Shown one piece after another: positions 14,332-21,826 of a DNA stretch of 23,510 nt. A program made the position numbers and the translations under genes. Numbering within the stretch: the first letter of the stretch is position 1; every line of letters starts with the position of its first letter. The stretch covers positions 1-23,510 of the forward strand of contig CAYMUR010000086.1 in assembly GCA_964393615.1 (NCBI GenBank), in the 5' to 3' direction. This DNA comes from CAYMUR01 sp964393615 (GTDB taxonomy: Bacteria; Planctomycetota; Planctomycetia; Pirellulales; Pirellulaceae). The notes under the pieces were generated by a model that made no database searches, was not told the DNA's origin, and saw only the letters and a program-made list of their open reading frames with translations.

Positions 14332-17300
14332 GTGATTACATTCTGACAAACAGAATCAGGAAAGACCGGGTTATTGTTTTGCATGGCATTGCCTGGAGTC
14401 CATGGTGGAGCTGGGCACTGTGCCAGGTAAGGGCCCTGTGCCAGGTAAATGGGCTCTTGGTAACGGCCCTCATTTGTGAGATGACTTTTGGGATGACGTC
14501 GACGCTTGGGGTCGTGACGTGTAGCGGCCAGGATGGAGTTGATTTTGCCCGCGAAATTCGGCCAATTTTGTCAAATTATTGCTTCGAATGCCACGGACCT
14601 GATCGCGCTGCTCGGCAGGCTGATTTACGGTTAGATGTTTCAGCGGGGTTGTTTGCCGAGGCCGAATCAGGTGTGATCCCTGTCGTACCTGGTCAGCCTG
14701 ATCAGAGTGAACTATTGCTCCGCGTTACCAGCGATGACATTGACCAGCGGATGCCACCGGCAGAGGCAGGCCCAGCATTGGATGCCGACCAGGTGCTTTT
14801 GTTGCGACGTTGGATTCAACAAGGAGCGACCTGGCAACAGCATTGGTCCTGGAAATCTCCTGGGAGGCCTCAGCTGCCCACTGTCAGTGATTCCGATTGG
14901 CCTGCGGGTGCGATTGACTGTTTTGTTCTTGCCCGACTCGATGGTGAAAAGCAAATTCATTCTCCACCTGCCGTGATGGAAACGTTGATTCGTCGTGTGA
15001 CCTATGATTTGACTGGATTGCCACCGTCACTAAATCAACTGGACAGAGTGCTCCAAGACCCCTCACCGGATGCTTATACCAAAGAGGTAGACCGCTTGTT
15101 GGCGACTCCACGGGTAGGGGAGCATCTGGCGTGGGCGTGGTTGGACGCCGCGCGGTACGGTGATACCAACGGGTACCAGGGAGACCTCACTCGAACGATG
15201 TGGCCTTGGCGAGAATGGGTGATCGATGCGATCAACGCAAACCTTCCCTTTGACCAATTTACGACCGAGCAGTTGGCCGGTGACTTGTTGGAAAATGCCA
15301 CCGTTGATCAGCAAATTGCATCCGGGTTTCACCGCAATGTACCGTTGAATGGTGAAGGAGGCCGTATCGCTGAAGAATCACGTGTGGAATATGTCGTGGA
15401 CCGGGTAGAAACGACCGCTACGGTTTGGATGGGATTGACCGCTGGTTGCGCACGTTGTCACGATCACAAGTACGATTCACTGACGCAAAAGGAATTTTAC
15501 CAGTTATTTGCCTATTTCAATAATATTGACGAAAGTGGCAACGTTGACAGTGGTGGAAATGCCAAGCCGGTGATGAAGGTGCCCGTGAAGGAAAAAATAT
15601 ACCAGGTGCAAACCGTTCAACGACAGCTGGAGAAACAGCAGGCAAAGTTGGCAGACTTGTCTGCGAATATCGATTCCCAGGACGCTCAGCAGTGGGAACA
15701 GCAACTGTTGGCTGGCCAACAGAAGGAGCCCCTTTGGGGAGGCTGGAAATTTTTGGGGCCAATTCTGGCGGACAGCGTAGGCCACGGGCACAACAAACAG
15801 TATGGTCCAGAAACGGTCGGTGATGCATCGTTGGGTTACCGTGACAGAATTTGGGAGGACAAACACTGGCCTGACGGAAAAGCGGTTGTGATGCCCTTGG
15901 TACCTTCGAGTGTTGGGTATGCCTACCGACAGGTGCGCGTTTCGATACCGACATCCGTTGAGGTAACGGTGGGGGCGGACAATGCGGTTCGCTTGTGGGT
16001 GAACGGTATCGAGGTACTGGAAAAAATAACAAGTGGTGGGGCGAATACAGAGCAGGAGAAAATAACGCTTGAGCTTCAAGTTGGCGTGCACGATGTGCTT
16101 ATGAAAATTTCCAACAGGACTGGAACGGGGGGATTCTATTTTGAAACCACGCTGCAGGGACTGCTACCGGAAATTAAAAAAATCCTATCCACTCCCAAGG
16201 TCCAACGTACAGAGGACCAAGAGCAGCGATTCACCGAGTTGTACTGGCAGTCGGTGCCGGAATTACAGGACCTGACTTACCAGATTCGGCGTCTTCAAGG
16301 ACGGTTGCAGCAGTTGCAAAAAGAAACCCACGTGGAAACGATGGTCATGCGAGAGCGTGCGGAGCCTCGGGATACTTATCTTCTGGTACGTGGCCGCTAC
16401 GACAATCTGGACAAGAGCGAAAAATTGTTGCCAGAAGTGCCCGCCACACTGCCTGCCATTCCGGAGGGAGCTGCCAAAAACCGGCTGGGTCTGGCCCGTT
16501 GGTTGATGGCCAAAGAGCATCCACTCACGGCCCGCGTAGCGGTGAACCGCTACTGGCAAGCCTTGTTTGGAACGGGGCTGGTTGCGACCAGTGAAGATTT
16601 TGGCTCTCGAGGCGAACAGCCCAGTCACCCTGATTTGCTGGATTGGCTTGCTACGGAATATGTTCGGCTACATTGGGACCGGAAAGCGTTGTTACGGAAA
16701 TTGGTAACGACTCGTACCTACGGCCAAGATTCAGGGGCAACTTCTAAATCGTTTAAGCTTGATCCAAAAAATCGGTTACTGGGTCGAGGCCCACGGTTTC
16801 GGCTGCCGGTCCAGGTATTGCGAGACCAGGCGTTGGCGATGTCCGGTTTATTAGTAGAAACGATTGGTGGTCCGTCAGTAAAACCGTATCAGCCGAAAGG
16901 AATTTGGGCGGAATTCAGTTTTGGTAAAATTCAATACACGAACGACAGTGGACAGAAGCTTTTTCGCCGCACGTTGTATACGTTTTGGCGTCGGAGCGCT
17001 GGTCCTGCAAATATTTTTGACAATTCTGATCGGCAGGTATGTAGTGTCCGACCGCGACGTACGAACACTCCCTTACAGGCTCTGGTGTTGTTAAACGATA
17101 AAACTTATGTGGAAGCGGCGCGCATGTTGGCCCAGAGGATATTAAATTTAGAGGTCGAGACGTCCAAGGAACGGTTGGTGATAGCCTTTCGGATAGCAAC
17201 GGCCCGCCGACCGACCACGACCGAACAAGCAGCGTTAGACCGCTGCTTAGGGCGATCCCGTGGTTATTTTCAAGAACACCCCGCCGCGGTGGAGCAGTTG

Positions 17301-17414
17301 TTGGCTGTGGGACAGGCACGTTCCGACATCCGGCTGGACCGGGTGGAATTAGCGTCCTATGCCAGTGTCATGAATGTTATCTTGAATCTGGATGAGACAG
17401 TTACACGGGAATAA
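14328..17414 (+). CDS. PSCyt1-DUF1549-DUF1553 secreted cytochrome-like protein with an inserted beta domain
   Basis: A 1028-residue protein from the ATG at 14328; an in-frame TTG at 14286 is an alternative. A long hydrophobic N-terminus acts as leader. The PSCyt1 domain follows with haem motif CFECH (C85, C88, H89) and candidate Met ligand in QRMPPAE at 142. DUF1549 spans about 190-380 (LIRRVTYDLTGLPPS, WLDAARYGDTNGY) and ends with a second CxxCH (GCARCHDHK, C374/C377/H378). After a coiled-coil-like stretch, residues about 471-611 form an insertion absent from the other two copies: GADNAVRLWVNGIEV, then VHDVLMKISNRTGTGGFYFE, typical of a ligand-binding beta-sandwich (PA14 or galactose-binding-like). 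DUF1553 follows at about 720-985 (LARWLMAKEHPLTARVAVNR). The DUF1501 partner starts 4 nt after the stop. Confidence 0.92.
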   Translation: MSDYILTNRIRKDRVIVLHGIAWSPWWSWALCQVRALCQVNGLLVTALICEMTFGMTSTLGVVTCSGQDGVDFAREIRPILSNYCFECHGPDRAARQADLRLDVSAGLFAEAESGVIPVVPGQPDQSELLLRVTSDDIDQRMPPAEAGPALDADQVLLLRRWIQQGATWQQHWSWKSPGRPQLPTVSDSDWPAGAIDCFVLARLDGEKQIHSPPAVMETLIRRVTYDLTGLPPSLNQLDRVLQDPSPDAYTKEVDRLLATPRVGEHLAWAWLDAARYGDTNGYQGDLTRTMWPWREWVIDAINANLPFDQFTTEQLAGDLLENATVDQQIASGFHRNVPLNGEGGRIAEESRVEYVVDRVETTATVWMGLTAGCARCHDHKYDSLTQKEFYQLFAYFNNIDESGNVDSGGNAKPVMKVPVKEKIYQVQTVQRQLEKQQAKLADLSANIDSQDAQQWEQQLLAGQQKEPLWGGWKFLGPILADSVGHGHNKQYGPETVGDASLGYRDRIWEDKHWPDGKAVVMPLVPSSVGYAYRQVRVSIPTSVEVTVGADNAVRLWVNGIEVLEKITSGGANTEQEKITLELQVGVHDVLMKISNRTGTGGFYFETTLQGLLPEIKKILSTPKVQRTEDQEQRFTELYWQSVPELQDLTYQIRRLQGRLQQLQKETHVETMVMRERAEPRDTYLLVRGRYDNLDKSEKLLPEVPATLPAIPEGAAKNRLGLARWLMAKEHPLTARVAVNRYWQALFGTGLVATSEDFGSRGEQPSHPDLLDWLATEYVRLHWDRKALLRKLVTTRTYGQDSGATSKSFKLDPKNRLLGRGPRFRLPVQVLRDQALAMSGLLVETIGGPSVKPYQPKGIWAEFSFGKIQYTNDSGQKLFRRTLYTFWRRSAGPANIFDNSDRQVCSVRPRRTNTPLQALVLLNDKTYVEAARMLAQRILNLEVETSKERLVIAFRIATARRPTTTEQAALDRCLGRSRGYFQEHPAAVEQLLAVGQARSDIRLDRVELASYASVMNVILNLDETVTRE
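14418..14448. repeat. In-frame 18-nt-period repeat in the leader region
   Basis: CTGTGCCAGGTAA occurs at 14418-14430 and again at 14436-14448, giving the protein duplication LCQVRA-LCQVNG just before the hydrophobic leader segment. It keeps the reading frame and may simply be a replication-slippage product. Confidence 0.8.
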
Positions 17415-17418
17415 ACAG

Positions 17419-18882
17419 ATGGGACCAGAAGCGGAATTCCGACGGTTGGTGACGCGGCGCGAGTTGTTAGGCCGTGCCAGTCAGGGCATTGGTGCGGTGG
17501 CCTTGGCTTCGCTACTGGCGCAGGATGGTATGACCGCAAGTTCCGGTCACGATCGTCCACCTGGCATTTTAGGAGTTCCGCATGGTGTACCACAGGCCAA
17601 GCGGGTGATCTATATCTTACACAATGGTGCGCCGTCGCAGGTCGACCTGTTCGATCACAAGCCAGGATTGAAAAAAATGCGTGGCGAACCATTGCCCGAA
17701 AGTGTTCGCCAGGGTCAGCGTTTGACCACGATGACGGCAAACCAGAAACAGCTCTCCCTGTTGCCGGCGATCGCTCCCTTCCGTCAACACGGCGACTGTG
17801 GCATGTGGCTGAGTGATTTTCTGCCACATACGGCTTCGATTGCCGATGATATCTGCCTTGTCAAATCGATGCATACCGAGGCTATTAATCACGCTCCAGG
17901 AATTACCTTTTTTTTGACAGGTGCGCAACAACCTGGCCGACCCAGTTTCGGAGCTTGGCTTTCATACGGTCTGGGCAGTGCCAACGACGAGTTGCCTACC
18001 TATTGTGTAATGACGTCACTTGATCGGGAGGCGTCGTGCGGCCAGATTTTTTATGATTGGTATTGGGGTAGCGGTTTTCTTCCGAGTCGACATCAGGGAG
18101 TCAAGTTTCGATCCAATGGTGATCCGGTTCTGTATATTTCTGACCCACCCGGAATGAGTCGAAAGTTTCGTCGTGGCTTGCTGGACGATTTGGCTCGTTT
18201 GAACGAACTTCGGCACGATACGGTAGGTGATCCTGAAATTACGACTCGCATCGGACAGTACGAAATGGCCTACAAGATGCAAGCCTCGGTTCCCCAATTG
18301 ACAGATGTTAACACCGAGCCGCAGCACATTCTGGATTTGTATGGATCGGACGTCACTCGTCGTGGTTCCTTTGCCTACAACTGCCTGCTTGCCCGACGGT
18401 TGGCGGAAAAGGGAGTACGTTTTATTCAACTGATGCATGCTGGCTGGGATCAGCACAGTAATCTGCCCACCCAATTAAAAATTCAATGTCAGGATACTGA
18501 TCAACCGGCAGCAGCACTTGTCAAGGATCTCAAACAACGTGGTCTGTTGGATGATACGTTGGTCATTTGGGGCGCTGAATTTGGCCGTACAGTCTTTTGT
18601 CAAGGTGACATGAACAACGCCAAAGTCCATGGTCGCGACCATCACCCGCGAAATTTTTGCATCTGGATGGCTGGTGGTGGCATTCGGAGTGGTATGGTCT
18701 ATGGAGATACAGACGATTTCAGCTACAACATCATTCAACAACCGGTCCATGTTCACGATTGGCAGGCTACCGCTTTACACCTTTTGGGGATCGATCATGA
18801 ACGACTGACTTTTCGTTTCCAAGGTCGAGACTTTCGCTTGACCGATGTTCATGGCCAGGTGGTCAGCGACCTGATAGCGTAG
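17419..18882 (+). CDS. DUF1501 protein, Tat-exported, with an altered metal-site segment
   Basis: A 487-residue protein starting at ATG 17419, 4 nt after the PSCyt1/DUF1553 stop; an earlier ATG at 17392 lies inside that gene. The leader carries TRRELLGRASQGIGAVALAS, an RRxLL Tat motif. Family segments are HNGAPSQVDLFDHKPG (about residue 70), AEFGRTVF, GRDHHPRNFCIWMAGG and HDWQATALHLLGIDH. Two positions differ from the canonical copy at 7766-9169: GGPSH is GAPSQ, and the HAT histidine is a glutamine (Q449). The linker between EFGRT and GRDHH is also longer. Translation is probably coupled to the upstream cytochrome-like protein, and both are exported, so they likely form one functional unit. 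Confidence 0.92.
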   Translation: MGPEAEFRRLVTRRELLGRASQGIGAVALASLLAQDGMTASSGHDRPPGILGVPHGVPQAKRVIYILHNGAPSQVDLFDHKPGLKKMRGEPLPESVRQGQRLTTMTANQKQLSLLPAIAPFRQHGDCGMWLSDFLPHTASIADDICLVKSMHTEAINHAPGITFFLTGAQQPGRPSFGAWLSYGLGSANDELPTYCVMTSLDREASCGQIFYDWYWGSGFLPSRHQGVKFRSNGDPVLYISDPPGMSRKFRRGLLDDLARLNELRHDTVGDPEITTRIGQYEMAYKMQASVPQLTDVNTEPQHILDLYGSDVTRRGSFAYNCLLARRLAEKGVRFIQLMHAGWDQHSNLPTQLKIQCQDTDQPAAALVKDLKQRGLLDDTLVIWGAEFGRTVFCQGDMNNAKVHGRDHHPRNFCIWMAGGGIRSGMVYGDTDDFSYNIIQQPVHVHDWQATALHLLGIDHERLTFRFQGRDFRLTDVHGQVVSDLIA

Positions 18883-19187
18883 CGGAACTTTGAAAGAATA
18901 GGATGACAAGGTTGGGCCAGGCACGGCACGAAATTTTGTTTTTCGAAACGCCAGCTCTCCGGCCGTTGCAAGGTTGACTGTCACATCGAGAGCAGAGAAC
19001 ACCGCGGGTGTTGGGTCCGGCTGGATCGGTATGCCATTGAAAAACTGGACTGCGATAGTGGTCCGGACGTACCGTGCCAGTTGGTTGATCAACACTGAGC
19101 GACGGCTGATCGTTTCTTTTTTAAAGTAAATTGCCAGTCGGTAAGCGTCACAAGGTTAGCCGGTGCGTATGCTCGCAGGGGGGGTAT
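18883..19187. other. Spacer between converging genes
   Basis: This 305-bp region lies between the DUF1501 stop and the dioxygenase stop on the other strand. It contains a 10-bp palindrome GTTGATCAAC near 19084. A - strand frame from 19095 runs into the DUF1501 gene antisense; it has no recognisable domain and I do not annotate it. No convincing terminator hairpin was found for either gene. Confidence 0.55.
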
Positions 19188-20000
19188 TTAACCGTTGTTT
19201 CTCTCAACCCAGTGCCGATAGAGGGGTTGAACGTTGGGAGGTAATGATTCGTAAACAGTACGCTTGGTGCGAGGCACGGTGTGTTCATTCAGGCCCGGTT
19301 CGTCGACCATTTGTTTACGCATTTCTGACTCGGGATCCAACGCCTCAAGGTTTAACCACCAGGGAGCATATCGGATTGCCAATGCCACACGTGGTTCCGT
19401 GGAGGGGTTTGCGGGAGGGCAATGCCATAACCGACTGTCGAATAGAATCATACTCCCGGCAGGTGCGATCACGCGCAACTCGGTCGGATAGGGTAACATC
19501 GGGTCCACCCCCAGATTTTTATCGGTGGGGTTGCTCGATTTTTGATGGCTGCCGGGGACGATCAGTGTGCCACCATTGTCTTGCGTGAAGGGTGAAACCA
19601 TCAGCAATGAAGTCAGGTGCATGACCCGGTTCGGGTAGGGAGCGGGTACGTGACAGGCATTGTTTTGGTTGAACGGCCAGTCGGCATGCCAGTTTGTACG
19701 TGGTTTGCCTGGTTCGTTAATGATCAACGACGTGAATGAAATACGAACGTGTACACCGAGTAGTTTTTCGGCAAGCACCAGGATACGGGGATCGGCGATA
19801 TAAGTGGCAAATGACTGGTCGTAGTTGATGACACTAGGAACGAACGAAACCAAATCAGGATTGTTTTTTCCCTGGCAGCGATGGGCCGCTTGGACCAGTC
19901 GCTCCTTGATCTGCTCACAAGCGTCGTCAGGAATAACCCCTTCGATGATGCAAAAACCGTCAGTTCGCAGCTGATGCTCGTGTTCCTGCCAGGATTGCAT
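19188..20000 (-). CDS. Phytanoyl-CoA dioxygenase (PhyH) family protein
   Basis: A 270-residue Fe(II)/2-oxoglutarate-dependent oxygenase-like protein. The N-terminus DGFCIIEGVIPDDACEQI is the usual start of the PhyH fold. The iron facial triad is visible: H105 and D107 in NWHADWPFNQ and H193 in RLWHCPPANP. R204 in STEPRVALAI fits the 2-oxoglutarate-binding arginine. GGTLIVPGSHQKS is the conserved segment between them. The ATG at 20000 places the DGF motif near residue 14, as usual; an in-frame ATG at 20063 would add 21 residues with no clear homology. Neither start has a strong ribosome-binding site. It follows the medium-chain dehydrogenase on the same strand, about 180 bp downstream. Members hydroxylate diverse small molecules, and the substrate here is unknown. 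Confidence 0.9.
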   Translation of the reverse strand: MQSWQEHEHQLRTDGFCIIEGVIPDDACEQIKERLVQAAHRCQGKNNPDLVSFVPSVINYDQSFATYIADPRILVLAEKLLGVHVRISFTSLIINEPGKPRTNWHADWPFNQNNACHVPAPYPNRVMHLTSLLMVSPFTQDNGGTLIVPGSHQKSSNPTDKNLGVDPMLPYPTELRVIAPAGSMILFDSRLWHCPPANPSTEPRVALAIRYAPWWLNLEALDPESEMRKQMVDEPGLNEHTVPRTKRTVYESLPPNVQPLYRHWVERNNG

Positions 20001-20179
20001 AGTGTGGAATTTCCCATTGTCTGCAACAGACCATTCTGTGGCAGGAAAAAAATACATTGCCAAACAAATCAGAACGCGTTTTATCCGATATGTGCAAAGT
20101 GCAAAGAGGGGATGAACGGCGTCACCTTTGTCTAGTGAATCCAGGTTTTATTGTCAGTGGATGTTATGATTCACAGGTC

Positions 20180-21187
20180 TCAGGCCTCACTCCAATCGAA
20201 CACGACATTCATCATCGACTTGTCACGTCGTAAAGCCATTTCATAAGCGTCAACCATTTGCGTGTAAGGTAAGCGGTGGGTCACGAGTCGTTTAGGTTCC
20301 AGTTTTCCCTCGGCCATCAACGACAGCATGTGACTGCAGTGACGACTCTGTCCTGAGCCACTCTCCTCGCTGGGGAAAAAATTGGCGTCGTTGCCACTGA
20401 TGGCAATCAAGCTGATCCCTTTAATATAGAAATACTCCATTGCCAACGGGTTGAAGTCCAATGGCTCCTCCCCTCGTCCCAGGAGACTGACGATCCCGAC
20501 GCGCCCGTTCGGTCGTACAATGTTAACGGACGTGCGGTAGGCGGGCCACGGATTCGCCGTGAGAATGACGAGGTCAATCCCACGTCCTTCGCTGAACACG
20601 TCGAGCTTTGCCTCCAGGTCTGGATCGTCGGAAAGGAAACCAGCATGGGCTCCCATACGGGTAGCCATTTCTAACCGCGAATCGCTGTTTCCGATTGCCA
20701 CAACACGAGCGCCGATGAGCGGTCCGATTGCAACCGCACCGAGGCCCAGTGTTCCCAGGCCGACGACAGCTACTGTTTCGCCAGCCCGAAACAAGGCTTT
20801 GTGAAAACAGTGGGCACTTAAAGCGTAGAGATGGGCGAACACGGCATCTTCGGGATGAACGTTTTCAGGGACCTTGACCAAGCCTGGCGAGTCGATGGCA
20901 ATATAGTGTGACTGGTGGTGCATCTGTGAGACAACTCGATCGCCTACTTGGAGCCGCGTTACATCGCGTCCAACGGCTTGGACAGTCCCGAGATTGCTAT
21001 CCCCGACCCAACGCGGGAAATCCGGCGCGCCGGGCACGTTTTCGGCCCCTTCGTAGTTGCCGCGGTCGGTACCGATTTTAAAACCAGAGATTATTGTTTG
21101 TACGAGTACTTCGTTCGGACCTGGTTCACCCAGCGGCTGTTCTTCCAGGCGTAGATCACGAGGACCGTGTAGGATAGCGATTTTCAT
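20180..21187 (-). CDS. Medium-chain dehydrogenase/reductase (alcohol dehydrogenase-like) without zinc ligands
   Basis: A 335-residue NAD(P)-dependent oxidoreductase of the MDR superfamily. The N-terminal GroES-like domain (MKIAILHGPRDLRLEEQPLG) is followed by a Rossmann motif VGLGTLGLG at about 142-150 and ARVVAIGNSDSRLEMATRMGA, where a dinucleotide-binding loop is expected. The catalytic-zinc Cys (normally in CGTD) is replaced in ISGFKIGTD, and the usual GHE is replaced by VGDSNLG at 61-67. No structural-zinc cysteine cluster is visible, so it is probably zinc-independent. The ATG at 21187 has AGGA 8 nt upstream and begins at the conserved MKIAIL; the frame is open to 21322 but that extension is unlike the family. 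It is adjacent to and in tandem with the PhyH-family gene, perhaps acting on the same compound (inference). Confidence 0.88.
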   Translation of the reverse strand: MKIAILHGPRDLRLEEQPLGEPGPNEVLVQTIISGFKIGTDRGNYEGAENVPGAPDFPRWVGDSNLGTVQAVGRDVTRLQVGDRVVSQMHHQSHYIAIDSPGLVKVPENVHPEDAVFAHLYALSAHCFHKALFRAGETVAVVGLGTLGLGAVAIGPLIGARVVAIGNSDSRLEMATRMGAHAGFLSDDPDLEAKLDVFSEGRGIDLVILTANPWPAYRTSVNIVRPNGRVGIVSLLGRGEEPLDFNPLAMEYFYIKGISLIAISGNDANFFPSEESGSGQSRHCSHMLSLMAEGKLEPKRLVTHRLPYTQMVDAYEMALRRDKSMMNVVFDWSEA

Positions 21188-21244
21188 AAGAGGTTCCTGT
21201 TTTCCGGTGAACGAAATTACCTTTGCAAGTAGAAAGATTAGGAT

Positions 21245-21250
21245 AGTATA
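21245..21250 (-). promoter_or_regulatory. Candidate -10 box of the dehydrogenase gene
   Basis: TATACT on the - strand matches TATAAT at 5 of 6 positions and would start transcription about 50 nt before the ATG at 21187. No good -35 box lies 17 bp upstream. It agrees with the short start rather than the open frame to 21322. Confidence 0.25.
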
Positions 21251-21727
21251 TCGGTAGTTTGATTGTGGTGAAACCGTCGCCAAACAAATACACCTGGCGA
21301 TCCCGACCACCGGATTCTGCACCCCGTTTGTTTCAGGTTGGTATTTTGTGGCGATCTTTATTCTCGCCCCCTAGATTTTTTCTGACTCTTTAGGCCAAAC
21401 GGATAAATATCTTGATTTTCAAGTAGGATCTCCCGAAGAAACTAAACCAGCATGGACTCATTTCATATTCGTCGCAGCGAGGGTTGTGAAGTGAGCGGCT
21501 CCGTGCTCTGTCTGGGTCGTATCTCAGCTAATTGGTGTGCGATTTATTATTGCTCTAAACGGTTCCCTGTGGTCTCAACGAGCCGGATACCTGCAAAATT
21601 CGTGAAGTGGTGTCCTGGGCGGATGGTGGTAAATGTTGCTGAAAAATGGAAACTTGTGGAGCTGCAGTCACAAACTGCGGAGTAGATAACGTGTTCAAAC
21701 ACCATGAGAAGTAACGATGGTTAGAAG

Positions 21728-21756
21728 TTGACTTTTCAATGTTTTTTGTTTAGTTT
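21728..21756 (+). promoter_or_regulatory. Candidate promoter of the orphan DUF1501 gene
   Basis: TTGACT (21728-21733) matches the -35 consensus at 5 of 6 positions and is followed after 17 bp by the weak -10 TAGTTT (3 of 6). It lies in AT-rich sequence about 70-100 bp before the ATG at 21827. Tentative. Confidence 0.25.
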
Positions 21757-21826
21757 TAACAGTGTTATTCGATCCTATTGCCTGATCTTTTAATAGTTGT
21801 CATGGTTTTTTGGGAATTGTTTTACC

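Larger units (their letters stand above)
21188..21826. other. Divergent intergenic region
   Basis: This 639-bp region separates the dehydrogenase (-) from the orphan DUF1501 gene (+). It should hold promoters for both. A 77-codon frame at 21452-21685 (+) has an ATG but no recognisable domain and is probably chance. The last 120 bases are strongly AT-rich. No repeat or RNA gene was recognised. Confidence 0.6.

Noticed and set aside
18775..19095. 106-codon frame on the - strand overlapping the end of the DUF1501 gene
   Set aside because: Its last third is antisense to a well-supported gene, it begins with GTG without a ribosome-binding site, and no domain is recognisable.
21452..21685. 77-codon + strand frame in the divergent spacer
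   Set aside because: No recognisable family, no clear ribosome-binding site, rich in unusual residues; likely chance.
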